Part shown: in pieces, positions 1 to 10,700 of the stretch | Numbering within the stretch: the first letter of the stretch is position 1 | How the letters are laid out: every line of letters begins with the position of its first letter | DNA from: Clostridiales bacterium | Lineage (GTDB): Bacteria; Bacillota; Clostridia; Oscillospirales; Oscillospiraceae | Direction: 5' to 3' | Assembly: GCA_021201185.1 (NCBI GenBank) | Contig: JAJQFJ010000072.1 | Location: 1-33,523 of the forward strand | Length of the DNA: 33,523 nt | Position numbers and translations under genes: made by a program | The notes under the pieces: generated by a model | The model's database searches: none | What the model was told of the DNA's origin: nothing | Seen by the model: only the letters and a program-made list of their open reading frames with translations

Positions 1-51
1 CCTGTATGCCTGATGCTGTTTTTTCTCTACCCCAACTCTTGACAGAGAACC

Positions 52-173
52 AAAAGCTGGCGTTCCGGAGCTGGAAGAGCTCCTTTTCCCGCCTTATTTT
101 CGCAATTTCTGTGCCGTTTTGCAGGACGGCTTCCGTTTGGCTTAGCGCAAATTGGAGTCGTTTGACAGATTGA
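52..173 (+). repeat. 122-bp dispersed repeat, copy 1 (candidate ncRNA)
   Basis: Same length as, and by eye roughly 70% identical to, 22622-22743. Shared blocks include AAAAGCTGGCG at the start, CTCCTTTTCCCGCC, TTTTCGC, CCGTTTTGC and TGACAGAYTGA at the end. An internal hairpin is visible at 67-83 (GGAGCT/AGCTCC, loop GGAAG). The repeat runs directly into a 32-nt hairpin. It carries no convincing ORF. It could be a structured RNA, a REP-like element or an mRNA 3' end; the strand is inferred from the T-rich tract after the copy-2 hairpin. Confidence 0.6.
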
Positions 174-214
174 AGCGCCCCGGCCATACGGTCGGAGCGC
201 TTCTTGCTATTTAC
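172..214 (+). terminator. Hairpin after repeat copy 1, terminator-like
   Basis: GAAGCGC at 172-178 pairs with GCGCTTC at 197-203. The inner stem continues with one mismatch and one wobble around a 4-nt loop. On the + strand it is followed by TTGCTATTT. It also lies just past the stop of the minus-strand FHA-like gene, so it may mark the end of that operon, though no T-run exists on that side. Confidence 0.45.
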
Positions 215-236
215 GGTTCCTGCATTTGTGGCGTTT

Positions 237-665
237 TCAGGCTACGCGGTACAGTTGCGTCACGCAATAATTCGCGTCGCCCAGCTTGAGAAAGTCTCCC
301 TCATACAGACGCCTGGGGCTGTCAAGCATACGGCCGTTACACCGGCTGACATTGACCTGGCTGGTATTGCTGATCCAGACCGAGCCCTGCCCCACGGACA
401 GGCAGCATTGCCACCGGCTGATGGTCGGATTTCCGCCCAGGAACATCCATCCTTCCCGCTGCTCCGGTGAGGTCGTGCGGCCCAGATTCAGTCTCCCCCG
501 GAATCGGCACCGCTGGCGCCGTCCGGTGCTCATATCCGCCAACTCCAGCTCCCAGATCTGGCGTGCGTCCTGTCTTCCAGGTGCTCTCAGCATCAGGACT
601 GCAACGACTAGCATCAGTTCCACGACGCCGGTCAGGATCGTCAGGGCTATCAGAACCGTCCTCAT
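237..665 (-). CDS. Membrane-anchored FHA-like protein
   Basis: This 142-residue protein has an N-terminal membrane helix (about residues 5-27) followed by a short cytoplasmic domain. That domain looks like a forkhead-associated fold: an LNLGRTTS strand with the FHA Gly-Arg, an ISRWQ segment at the usual SRxH position, then NVSRCNGR at the usual NG turn. FHA domains bind phosphothreonine peptides. Here the SRxH histidine is Gln, so binding may be altered or lost. It is the last gene of the cluster and its ATG overlaps the upstream stop codon (ATGA), implying translational coupling. The context of two kinases, a PP2C phosphatase and a second FHA protein supports the call. The domain assignment is from motif reading only. 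Confidence 0.7.
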   Translation of the reverse strand: MRTVLIALTILTGVVELMLVVAVLMLRAPGRQDARQIWELELADMSTGRRQRCRFRGRLNLGRTTSPEQREGWMFLGGNPTISRWQCCLSVGQGSVWISNTSQVNVSRCNGRMLDSPRRLYEGDFLKLGDANYCVTQLYRVA

Positions 666-2227
666 TTTGCGATTCCATTCACTGTCTCAGCTCTGGTGTT
701 GGCCACCGTCGCCACTCCGTGATCGATATAGCAAACCAACCATCCATTCTCCAGGCCGGAGCAAATATTGATGGTCACCGGAGCATTGCTTCCCACATAC
801 ACCTTGACGGTAGCGCCGGAGTCAGACATGGTTCCCGTGCCGTTGAAATCGACCACGACAAACTGATAGCTCCCGTTCACATCGTAGAGGGTGGTCGTCT
901 CCGGCCCATATCCGTCCACATCGTCTACGTCCAGCTCCGCCAGCAGCGTGCCGTCGCTCGCCGTAGCTCTCTTGTCCTGCCACCAGGTACGGATAGACGT
1001 GCCGCTGTCCGTCGTGCCGATCAGGTAGCTGTCCAGATCCCGGGGGGAGTCACCCCACTCCAGCACAATGCGGATCTCATTGTTCCCAAGGACAGGGGAG
1101 ATGGTGAAGTTCTCCGATGTGACCGCCGTGTAATTGACTGTCACATCAAAGGTCTCCGTGAGGTATCCGGTATAAGAGACTGTGACTTCATAGCTCCCCG
1201 GTTCCAGAGCCACACTGTAGTAGCCCCCCGTCTCGCTGGTGGTAGTCACCGTCTCCCCGCTGTTGACCGAGACGATTTCCAGCTCGGCACCCGAGAGCCC
1301 GTTGCCCGTCGTCGCGCTCAGTACGCGTCCGCTCAGCACGTAATCACCATCCGTGTCAGAGGTCTGGGGCGGGATAATCTCGTTTTCCGCACCGCTGACA
1401 ATCGTTCCATCCTCGCTGCTCGCCAGGCGAATGCTGCACTCCTCATAGGAAAAGCTGACCGCCCAGCCGTAGTCGTCGTCCTGATTCAGAGTGAGTGCGC
1501 TGAGCTTTTGAGCAGACAGGGTTTCGTAGGTCACGGTGGACAGGCCAAACAATGCGCTGATGTCAGTCACGCTCGCAACGTTTGGTTTGCATGTGCTATA
1601 GGGTTTATTCGTGTTCGGGTCGATCACATGACTGTTGTAACTGGTGTTGTAAAATTGCAGCCGGAGACACATCGAGTCGATGGTGACAGTATAAACCCCA
1701 TCCGTCATGCTCTCGCTGCTGATGAGTCCGCTCAGCCGGTAGTCATTGTAGGTATTTCCGATGATCAGATCAAGCAGCTCCGTATTGATGGCAAACGTGC
1801 CTGTCACCTCTTCAACCGGTACAGGCTCCTGCTCCTGGGTGGACCCGGACTCCTCTGTGTCGGTCGGGAAATAGATATGTATCATATTCTGGATGCTGAC
1901 ACTCTGGGTGCGGGCAAATCCTTCAATCAGCACGGCCTCGGCCAGCTCCATGGATTCATCTGTGTTCTGGGCGATGTACGCCTGTGCCAACCCAATATAG
2001 CCGTCTTCCTTCTCCGGCTCCAGATCCACTGCCTTTTGGTAGAACAGCACCGCATTGGCGTCCTCCTGATCGTCCATATACTTCTGCCCCTGGGTCAGCA
2101 ATGTGTTGTAATCGGAACCGGAGCCGGAGCTGTTGTTCATATACAGTGCCATGATGACCGCTATGGCGATGAATATTATGGCCAGCGCCACAATGACAGC
2201 CAGTAAAACTTTCCTTTTTGTCGTCAT
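662..2227 (-). CDS. Membrane-anchored protein with TPR, carboxypeptidase-regulatory-like and DUF2135-like domains
   Basis: I place the start at the ATG giving MTTKRKVLL (521 aa) because GAGGGG sits 6 nt upstream; an ATG 21 nt earlier is weaker. One N-terminal membrane helix (about 5-30) implies that the rest lies outside the cell. Domains in order: TPR-like helices (about 40-110, with YQKAVDLEPEKEDGYIGLA); an unassigned central region; a CarboxypepD_reg-like beta domain (LSGRVLSATTGNGLSGAELE, then GGYYSVALEPGSYEVTV); and a C-terminal domain resembling DUF2135/YfaP (IRIVLEWGDSPRDLDSYL, DVDDVDGYGPET). None is catalytic, which suggests binding or scaffolding at the envelope. The stop overlaps the FHA-like gene by 4 nt. 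Function is unknown; the domain calls are recognition by eye. Confidence 0.75.
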   Translation of the reverse strand: MTTKRKVLLAVIVALAIIFIAIAVIMALYMNNSSGSGSDYNTLLTQGQKYMDDQEDANAVLFYQKAVDLEPEKEDGYIGLAQAYIAQNTDESMELAEAVLIEGFARTQSVSIQNMIHIYFPTDTEESGSTQEQEPVPVEEVTGTFAINTELLDLIIGNTYNDYRLSGLISSESMTDGVYTVTIDSMCLRLQFYNTSYNSHVIDPNTNKPYSTCKPNVASVTDISALFGLSTVTYETLSAQKLSALTLNQDDDYGWAVSFSYEECSIRLASSEDGTIVSGAENEIIPPQTSDTDGDYVLSGRVLSATTGNGLSGAELEIVSVNSGETVTTTSETGGYYSVALEPGSYEVTVSYTGYLTETFDVTVNYTAVTSENFTISPVLGNNEIRIVLEWGDSPRDLDSYLIGTTDSGTSIRTWWQDKRATASDGTLLAELDVDDVDGYGPETTTLYDVNGSYQFVVVDFNGTGTMSDSGATVKVYVGSNAPVTINICSGLENGWLVCYIDHGVATVANTRAETVNGIAK

Positions 2228-2327
2228 TTTCTTCCCCTCTTTCTCCATTTTGCCTTTGCCGCCGGTCTCGGCGGCCCGGAAATCGCTCCTCTCCCGCTAG
2301 CAGGCAGAAGCGCCGGTCAGTTCCCGT

Positions 2328-2609
2328 TCAGCACAGCATAGCGATCAGCTGCAATAGCTCCAGCACAAAAATGCCGCCCAGCAGACTCACTGACAACAGA
2401 CCCATGGTCTCCAGGTTTGCCAATCTCCGCTCCTGCCGTCGTCCAGAGCGGAGCGGGTACTGCTCTTCAGCGGTGTTGTCCGCCCGCTCCGTGTCCGGAG
2501 CCCCGGGAGAAGAAGGCACCCCCGCAGATCGATATCCGTTCTGTCGGGCGCCGCAATAGGGGCAGATCGCCACCCGGCCAATCTCTCTCCTGCAATGCTG
2601 GCACTTCAC
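2328..2609 (-). CDS. Zinc-ribbon protein with C-terminal membrane helix
   Basis: A 93-residue protein. The N-terminus has two Cys pairs (CQHC and CPYC, residues 3-20) typical of a short zinc ribbon. A polar linker follows, then a C-terminal hydrophobic helix (about 68-92, with GLLSVSLLGGIFVLELLQL). It therefore probably sits with the zinc ribbon in the cytoplasm and the tail in the membrane. The start is GTG, 6 nt after the stop of the upstream 40-residue ORF, with GGGAG upstream. Zinc ribbons fused to membrane segments are common beside Ser/Thr kinase and FHA genes in Firmicutes. Here it may act as an adaptor, which is inference. Confidence 0.7.
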   Translation of the reverse strand: MKCQHCRREIGRVAICPYCGARQNGYRSAGVPSSPGAPDTERADNTAEEQYPLRSGRRQERRLANLETMGLLSVSLLGGIFVLELLQLIAMLC

Positions 2610-2615
2610 CTCTTC

Positions 2616-2738
2616 TCACTCCCTTTCCATCCGTCTGCGCCAGCGGTTGAGCATCACCTGAGTGACTGTAAACATCGCTATCCCCAGCACAGAGAAAACG
2701 CCGCCCAGCAGATACCATTGCGCTGCGTCCACGTTCAT
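2616..2738 (-). CDS. 40-residue single-pass membrane microprotein
   Basis: A short ORF of 40 codons reading MNVDAAQWYLLGGVFSVLGI at its start and ending NRWRRRMERE. It consists of one hydrophobic helix (about 9-31) followed by a strongly basic tail, predicting a cytoplasmic C-terminus. AGAGAGGAG lies just upstream of the ATG (very short spacer), the start is 17 nt past the stop of the kinase gene, and its own stop is 6 nt before the zinc-ribbon start. The tight packing between two real genes is the main support. No family is recognised. Confidence 0.6.
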   Translation of the reverse strand: MNVDAAQWYLLGGVFSVLGIAMFTVTQVMLNRWRRRMERE

Positions 2739-2754
2739 CGCTCCTCTCTACCCA

Positions 2755-4641
2755 TTAAAAATTCAGTTTCTGCCACAACTCTCTCAGATTCTCTATCTCT
2801 CGTTCGTCAGCGGACTGCCGTTCTGATTCCGTGGCATTATTCCAGTGACGCCAGGCAGATCCGCAATAGGTGGATGCATTCACCAGGTCCTCACAACGGT
2901 AATAGGCAAAGGCCAGGTACATTTCGATCCGGTAATCGTCCGGATACTCCTGCTCCAGCTCCAGCAGCGTGCTAATGCAGGATGCGGTATCCTCCAGCGA
3001 CAGCTGGACAATCCCCAGGTTCAGACGATCCTCCAGGGTGGCGTAGGCGTCGTCCGCGAGCACCTGGTAGTATTCCAGAGCCTGTCGGCAATACCGCTCC
3101 CCATCCTCGGTCGACTCCGCCTCATTTGCAAGTTCCATGCACTGCGCCCCCATCTGACGCAGGGTCTGTCTGGTGCGATAGAACCCGTCCGCGATCTGGA
3201 GCCACTCCAGCTGTTCCTGTCCTGTTACTGCCCGGGCTGCCAGCAGACAGGCCTGTTCGCACAGCTCACTGTCGCTCTCTGTGGCAATCAACTGCCGAAC
3301 CGCTGTCACGCAGGCATCGCTGTCCGCCTCCACCAGGGCGACGGCCGCCTGAACCAGCAGCTGCTGTCCTCCGCTTAGCCCCGCCGCCTGTGCCTGGGCC
3401 AAGATCTCTGAGGCCGCCGACACATTCCCGCTTTTCATCAGCGCCAAGGCGGCGTCGCAGTAGTAGCAGCCCAGCTGAGCATCTCCGCTGTCGGCACAGT
3501 CCAGCGCCTGCTGGTAATAGGAGGCCGCCGCCGCATAATCGCCTAAATGGTAGCAGCTGTCTCCCATGGCGTGGAGAATGGCGCTGCAATCCTCCGGCGA
3601 CTGCTCCAAAATGCTCTGATAAGCGTCCCGGTTCAGGATCTGATTGCCGGTCTGAAGCACCAGGCTGTCGTCCTCATTCTGTATGGCCTCGCTCAGAGTC
3701 AGATAGTCAGCCCGATACGCCTCGCTCTGCTCTGCGCTGACGCCCCGGAGGACGCAAAACACGCCCGCGCCCAACAGCAGCGCGCTCATGACCCAGCTGA
3801 CCACCTGCATGGCCAGATAGGCCCGGTAGCCGTTGTCCTTCCGACGGAGCCGGTTCACCGCCGCGCGCATCTGCCGGGCGCTGTGCCAGCGTTTTCCCGG
3901 CTCCGGAGACATGGCCCGATCTAAAATCTCCAGAAAATCCGGGGTATATCTCCCCTCCGCCAGCTGCCTCATAGGCGGATTGGGCCGTCCGGTCACCGGG
4001 CGGCGTCCGGTGACCAGATGGTAAAAGGTCGCCGCCAGGCTGTACAGATCAGTGCGGGCGTCCAGCCGGATATTACAGGGACGGCCCATCTGCTTGGCCT
4101 GGGCCAGCCTGACCTGCTCCGGCGCGGCGTAATACGCACTGTAGCCGACGATCTTCCCCTTCTCCATCCCATCCAGCGAGATGTTGAAGTCGATCAGGCA
4201 CACGCTGCCGTCCGGGCGCAGGATGATGTTACCCGGTTTGATGTCGCTGTGGATGACCGGAACCTTTCGGGTATGGAGATAGTCCAATACGTCCAGGAGC
4301 TGTCTCAGCCAGGATACCAGCGTCTTTTCTCCCAGATGCCGGTTCTGCCTGATCACAACGTCCAGGTTTTGCCCCTCGATATAGTCCATCACCGTATAGA
4401 CCTCCGGGCCAAGCTGCAGAAAGTCGTATACCTGGGGCAGATTAGAATGGTGCAGGTTTTTCAGGATGTCCACCTCTGCCCGGCTGGAGACCGCTCCCAC
4501 GAAATCACTTCGGATCTGCTTGATCACGACGTTTTTTCTCAGCCGCAGGTGATAGGCCAGATAGATCTGCCCCACGCCGCCCCGTCCGATCTCCTTCCGG
4601 ATCAGATAGGTATCCTGAAAGATCTCGTTTGTCTTGAACAT
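2755..4641 (-). CDS. Hanks-type Ser/Thr protein kinase with extracellular TPR-like repeats (non-RD, DFN)
   Basis: A 628-residue protein with a cytoplasmic kinase domain (about 12-265), one membrane helix (276-298) and an extracellular all-helical region with TPR-like repeats (about 310-625). The glycine-rich loop GRGGVGQIY, Lys41, Glu56, catalytic Asp133 with Lys135 and Asn138, and metal-binding Asp151 are present, so activity is likely. Two departures stand out. The HRD arginine is Ser (HSDIKPGN), making it a non-RD kinase, and DFG reads DFN (151-153). It follows the Ig-repeat gene after a hairpin. The ATG is preceded by GGGGGAG. In this cluster it is the second writer beside the canonical kinase at 12034-13722; its substrates are unknown. 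Confidence 0.92.
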   Translation of the reverse strand: MFKTNEIFQDTYLIRKEIGRGGVGQIYLAYHLRLRKNVVIKQIRSDFVGAVSSRAEVDILKNLHHSNLPQVYDFLQLGPEVYTVMDYIEGQNLDVVIRQNRHLGEKTLVSWLRQLLDVLDYLHTRKVPVIHSDIKPGNIILRPDGSVCLIDFNISLDGMEKGKIVGYSAYYAAPEQVRLAQAKQMGRPCNIRLDARTDLYSLAATFYHLVTGRRPVTGRPNPPMRQLAEGRYTPDFLEILDRAMSPEPGKRWHSARQMRAAVNRLRRKDNGYRAYLAMQVVSWVMSALLLGAGVFCVLRGVSAEQSEAYRADYLTLSEAIQNEDDSLVLQTGNQILNRDAYQSILEQSPEDCSAILHAMGDSCYHLGDYAAAASYYQQALDCADSGDAQLGCYYCDAALALMKSGNVSAASEILAQAQAAGLSGGQQLLVQAAVALVEADSDACVTAVRQLIATESDSELCEQACLLAARAVTGQEQLEWLQIADGFYRTRQTLRQMGAQCMELANEAESTEDGERYCRQALEYYQVLADDAYATLEDRLNLGIVQLSLEDTASCISTLLELEQEYPDDYRIEMYLAFAYYRCEDLVNASTYCGSAWRHWNNATESERQSADEREIENLRELWQKLNF

Positions 4642-4657
4642 TTCTCCCCCGTATTCC

Positions 4658-4695
4658 AGGCAAGCCGCCTCCCCCAGTGGAGAGTGCGGCTGCCT
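4658..4695 (-). terminator. Intercistronic hairpin between Ig-repeat and kinase genes
   Basis: AGGCAGCCGC pairs with GCGGCTTGCCT with a small bulge, and the stem continues inward with CTCTCC/GGGGAG. It lies between the stop of the 2240-residue protein and the kinase RBS. No T-run follows, so it could be a weak terminator, an RNA-processing site or an mRNA-stabilising stem that sets different expression of the two halves of the operon. Confidence 0.35.
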
Positions 4696-4713
4696 GTCAT
4701 TGCTTCGTATGGC

Positions 4714-7700
4714 TCAGCGTACGCCTGCGCCTGTGCCCTGTGCTTCCTCGTCCTCGTCCTTTTTCCGTCTCTTGAAGATCAGGAAGAAGATGAAGAAAAG
4801 CAGCAGCAGGAGCAGGATAATGGAGCCAATGAAGAGCGGTGTGTTGTTATAGTACTGGATCAGGATATTGCTCGTCAGCAGGACTCGAACGGTATCGACC
4901 GACGATGCATCCGTACTGTCGCCCGACACATCGCTGTTACCGGACACATTGCTGTCGCCGGACACGTTGCCCGCCTTGTCCACAGAGATTGCCTTGACGG
5001 TCTGCCACTCGTCTCTGGCCTCCAGCTCGTACTCGTAGGAGCCGCCAGAGGGGTTGAAGTCCTCGATGGGCTCCGTCCACAGCAGGGTGCCGTTGTCATC
5101 GTAGAAGTACAGTGTGAGCGAGCTCAAACCGATATTATCCTCATAGTTGATGACGATGGTCCGGGTAGCTGCAACATACTGGCTGTTATTTTCCACACCG
5201 GTGATGATATTCACAGGAGCGGTCATATCCAGCACAAATGTCACGGGCACGTCGCTGGTGTCGCCGTCGTCCCCCTTGACGCTGCGGTTGGAATTGCTGT
5301 TTCCGGCCACGTCCTCAGAGGTAAAGGTGATGTCATAGACGCCTTCTGCGCTCAGTGCATCTGCGCTAATCACGTAGTCATACCGATACCACCCGGGAGT
5401 GCTCTCTGTGACGGTGTAATCCACACCCTCGGTCAGCGTCGTCAGCTCGCCGTTCAGACTGGTTGTCACCTTGTTGCTGCTCTGCTGGGCACAGTTGATC
5501 TCGTACACGTGTACCTGCGTGGGCGTGTTGATGTACACGCCGCTGTTGTAATTGTCCACCAGCACCTCAGTCTCGTCTCCATAGTAGAAGTTCGACCCGA
5601 AGCGGTTGACGCTGAACACCAGAGAAACCTCTGTCACATTCCCTGCCAGGTCGCTGACGGTAGCCGTGACGGTATAGATGTCGTCGTTGGACTTTTTGAC
5701 CTCAATGTTGTCACAGACCAGGCTGCCGCCGATGTCAGTCTCGCTGAGCACGCCGATAGAGCTGATGTCCGTCTTGCCGTTATAGCCGATGATGGTGATG
5801 TCCGCGCTTCCCAGCGCATAGTTGATATCGCTGTAGGTGATGGAAGGAGCCACCGTGCCGTTATAAGCCATCTGATCCTCCACGCCGGAGATCTCCAGCT
5901 CGGGAGCCGTGGTGTCCACGGTGAACTCGTCGATGGTAACAACCTCAGCCACGTTTCCTGCCAGGTCGGTGAAGGTCACCTCCATGGTGTAGTCTCCGTC
6001 GGTCAGGAAGCCCACCTGTGTGGAGTTATTGTCCCCGCTTGTCGTCCAGACACCCTCGGTGGGCGCTGCAAAGGCCGTGCCATTGAGGGAAGCCGTGGTG
6101 ACCACGGTGACGCCGTCCGTGCTGAAATTGTGCTCGTCGATGGTGATGGTGGCGGTGCGCAGGGCGTTGTAATACTTTCCGTTGTGGACATCGTTATTGT
6201 CAAAGACCACATAGATGATCGGGGTCGTCTCATCAACGGTGAACTCGGTGGGAGCCACGCTCACGCCGTAGTCCACTGCGCCCGCCTGATGCCCCACCAG
6301 GTCTGTGGTGGTAACGTCAAACGTGTAGTCGCCGTCGGCGCCATAGGTCACCGTGCAGGTCCAGGTGTCGTCGTCGCCGTTGGCAGAGCTGCCAGCCGTG
6401 TAGCTCCAGCCGCTGATAACCGCACCCGCCTCGGTGGAGATGGTGGTATGGTCAGGGTCGAAGTTCCGCTCGGTGACGGTGATAGTGACGATACGGTCCG
6501 CATTGAAGTATTTCCCGTTCTGGGCGTCGTTGTTGTCATAGCTGACGCTGATGGTGGGAGCGGTGACGTCGATGCCGAAATGATAGTAGGCGGCATCGGA
6601 CTCCTGGATGGCATTGCCTGTGTTATCCTCTGCCCAGACATAAACCTTCACGTCGTTGTAGTTGAAGGTGTTCTCGTCGAACACGAAGTCAATCACGTCG
6701 GCGCTGGTGATCGCCTCGTTGTCCCCGGTGGCGGAGTCATAGCCGGAGCCGCTGGTGTTGTAGCCCAGCACGCCGCTGCTGACAACGCTGCTGTTTTTGC
6801 CGCTGACGCTCACCCGGCTCGTCCAGTCGTCGCCATTGACCAGCACCTTGTAGTACACACGGTACAGGCCGGAGGAGGAGACGCTCTCGTGAGGATCGGT
6901 GATGGTGGCCCGGACGGTGACGCTGCTGCTGAACAGGTCCGTCCCGGTATCGCCCCGGACTGCGGCGGTAGTGACCGCCTCCACGGCGATGGTGGGTGCA
7001 AACTCATCCACGTCGGGGGCCTCGGTGTCCAGATACAGCTTGCTGCTGCCGCCGGACATGCTGCTCACGTTTCCGGCCCGGTCGGTGATCGTCAGCCTGT
7101 TGATATAGAACACCTGCTGGCCGTTCATGTTCAGGGTGATGTCCCCGTACCCGTAGCTGTTGGTGCTGCTCTTGCTCTGATCGCTGACGGTGGAAACCAG
7201 GTTATAGGACACGGTGGTGGGGGCATCGTCCTCCCGGGACAGGGTGACCACTGCGCTGCTGTAGCTCTGATAGGGCTTGCTCTCTGTCTCGTTGTATCCG
7301 CCGTTGAGCTTGGCGGTGTAGAACACGCCGCCGCCGTCCTGGATGGACACGTTGAGCACCGGGGCCACTGTATCCACTACCAGGCTGTAGGCCGTCCAGA
7401 ACCTGCCGGAGCCGTTGGCAACGGTGGTGAGATATCCGGCCACATTGCTCTCGTCGCTCTGCACCAGCTTGTTGCCCGCCCGGTCGACCGCCTCTACCTC
7501 AAAGCGGTAGACGCCGTCCTTTGCGGCCTGGAGCGTCCACTTCCAGGTCCCGTTGGATACGGTGGTGTTCTGGGTCGAGGTCCCCGCCCAGGAGAGGCTC
7601 ACCTCGTCATAGGGGGCCTCGCCGCTGTAGGCTGCGGCCACCTTGATCTGGTCGCTGTCCAGGTTGTCGTCTGTCACGGTGAAGGTGGCGTTAAAGGTCT

Positions 7701-10700
7701 TGTTGAAGTAGACGTAGCTGTCCGAATAAAGCTCCGTGTCGGAGGGGGTACGGTTGAATTTCAGGGTGAACTCCGGGGCAGCCGTATCCAGCACGTACTT
7801 GTTGTCCGCCGTGGCGATGCCGTCGGAGACGGTGGCGTTGTCATAGTCGTTGGTGGCTTCGTAATCGTCAGCGGCCTCCAGCACGTTGCCCGCCTTGTCG
7901 GTGACGGACAGGGAGGGTGCGTAGGAGGCGCTCTCCACGCCGGACTTGCTGGCCACGGTGGCGGTGTAGGTGATGGTACTGCCCTCATCGGTAACCAGCG
8001 TGGCTTTGTCGCCGTCGCCGGTCTGGTCAGCCGACCAGGTGTTCAGGCTCTCGTCGTAGTTGACCTCGGTGACCACATAGGTGACGGTGAAGCCGGTGTT
8101 GTAATACACGGCGCTGTCGCCGGAGTAATAGTTGCCGCCGGAGGTGGAGGAGGTGCTGTTCAGCTTGGGCGCCACGGTGTCCAGCACCAGGGCGGTGGTC
8201 AGCGTTACCGTGCCGTCTGTTGCCACGCTGACTCCGCCGTAGGTGATCCCAAAGCCACTGTTGGCGGTGGTCATGGCGTTGCCCGCCTTATCGGTGACGG
8301 TGACGGTGGGCTGATAAATGGAGTTCTCCACATTCTCCGCGCTGGCCACGGACACAGTGACGGTATTGCCGCTGACGCTCAGGGCGGCATCATCGCCCAT
8401 CGTGCCGGAGCCGGTGGGGGAGGCGCTGCCCAGAGTGACGCCATCCGCATAGAAGTTTTCCTCGGTGATGGTGTAGACCGCCTCGAAATCGTCGTTGTAG
8501 TACACGGCGCTGTCGTCGGTGACGTAGTTGCCCTTGGTCATGGTCAACTCCACGCTGTCCAGGGTGGGGGCGGTGGTGTCCAGCACGAAGGAGAAGGTCA
8601 TGGCGTCCACGTTGGCCTCGATGCCTTTTGTCTCATCATAGTCCAGCGCCTCGGTGCCGTTCCCGGCGGCGTCGGTGACGCTGACGTTGACGGTGATGGT
8701 GCCGTCGGTCAGTCCGTTTGTCAGATCTTTGGCGGTAAAGGTGATTTCGCTCTTCTCGGTGACGGTGCCGGTCTTTTCTACCGTGTTGCCGTCCCCATCA
8801 GCGTTGCCGTCCCCATCAGCGGCGGTGATGGTGTAGGTCACGCCCTTGCCGATGGTATAGTCGTCAATGGTGACTGTGAACCCGGCGTTGTCGGCGTTGT
8901 AGTAATAGGTGCCGTCGCCGTCCACGTCTTTATACTTGGTGCCTTCCTCCGTCATGGTCAGGGTAGCTGTAGCAGCATCCCGGTCAATGACGATGTCGCT
9001 CACTGTGGCTTCGTCGCTGGTGTTGCCGCAGAAGTCGGTAGCCGTCACGGTCAGGGTGTAGGTGCCGCTGACAACGTCGCTGAAATAGTCAGAGTCGTCA
9101 GAGCCAGGGATGGTAACGTCCACTGTCTGCTCGATAGCTTTTTCAAGATCGGCATAGTCGGCGGGGGCGGTGTAGGTCTCCGTCACCGTTTCAGACACGG
9201 GGTTCCCGTTCGCGTCCTTGCCGGTCAGCTTCAGGGTGATGGAGGCAATGCCGGAGTAATATCCGTCGTCCGCCTCGTCAGTGGCCGTCACGGTGAAGCT
9301 GTGGGTGGTGGCCGCGTCGGTGACGGTGTCCTCAGGGGTAACGGTAACGGTGGGGGCGTTGGCCTCGATGACCAGGGGTTGGTTCACGGCTTCGGATGTA
9401 ACATTTTCCACGTTGTCGCTGACCTTCACATACAGGTAGCCGCTGGCCGGGATGCTGACGGTGAAGGAATAGTTATCTTCGCCTTCATCCTTAATGCTGA
9501 CTTGCGTTGGCGTTTTCCAATCAGTAATGTCGGCGGCTGTCTCGGTGCCGTCCCCGACGTAGTAATAAATAGTGTCCTTATTCACGCCGCTGGCATTGTC
9601 CTTGATTTCGACTGTGTATGTCAATTTGTCCTTGGAAAAATCAATGCTGCCGGTGTCTGCATCGCAGGTGACGCTACTGACGTCCACGTCAGGCGCAGTT
9701 GTATCGTAGTTATAGGTCACGGTGATGGGGCCGTAGACCACGCCTTCGGAGGTTTTTACATAAAGCTCCTGCTCCTGGTTCGTTCCTTCAGTCATGCGGC
9801 CGTCAAACGGCTTTTCGCAGTTTTCGTCGGTGTACAGGGTGTAACTTTCTGCGCTGGTATCATCCAGAGTCAGGCTGTTCCCCTCCACAAACCAGAGTAC
9901 ATCGTTTACGTCCTCGGTGGGCTTAACAAAGGTAATGCTCTCGCTGTCAGACAGCTCAAGCTCGGCCTCACCGGCGGCCACGGCGGTCAGGTTAATGCTG
10001 TCTTCCGTCGGCGTGGCTGCCGTGATTTTGGCATTCAGTATAACGGTATTGCCGGACAGGGTGTAGTTGCCCGCATCATCCCCGGTCAGTTCCACCGTCA
10101 CAGTGATGGTGCGATCGCCCACGTCGGAGCTGGAATACGTGCCATAGTTCGTGACCTTGATTCTAACATTATCGCCATTCAGATCATCATCGTTGAGGGA
10201 CAGGGCATTATCAATGACGTTTTGGTTGCCCGACGTCACGACGGTATTGCCGTCACTCTCCTTGGTGATGACGGTGTTGTCGTAAATTACGGTTAGCTCG
10301 ATCGGCTTGACGGTCACGTTGAAGGTGGCCTGAGTGACGTTGTAGCCGGTGCCGGTCACGGTGGCTACCACAGTTGTTTCACCGGCGCCCACAGGCGTCA
10401 CGTTTCCGTCTGTGTCAACCGTTACGATAGCCTCGTCACTGCTCGTCCACGTGACGATATCGTCCCCCCGTGGGGAAGGCTTATAGTTGATTTCCAGCTG
10501 TTTGCTGTCGCCGCCGTAGGACAGCTCCACATCGCCGCCGTTTATTGTCCGGTTATCGTTGACCACCGTCACGGTGCAGGTGGCAGAAATATCCCCCACG
10601 CTGGCAGTGATTTTGGTTTCACCAATGCTCTCTGCTGTCACTTTGCCGCCGGACACGGTGGCAACATCAGGATTGCCGCTCGTCCAGGTGATTTTCGTAT

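Noticed and set aside
4018..10296. A 2092-codon open frame on the + strand opposite the Ig-repeat gene
   Set aside because: It is the antisense shadow of a GC-rich repetitive gene. Its composition (His, Gly, Val, Asp runs) is unlike a real protein, and the minus frame has a signal peptide, domains, an anchor and an RBS.
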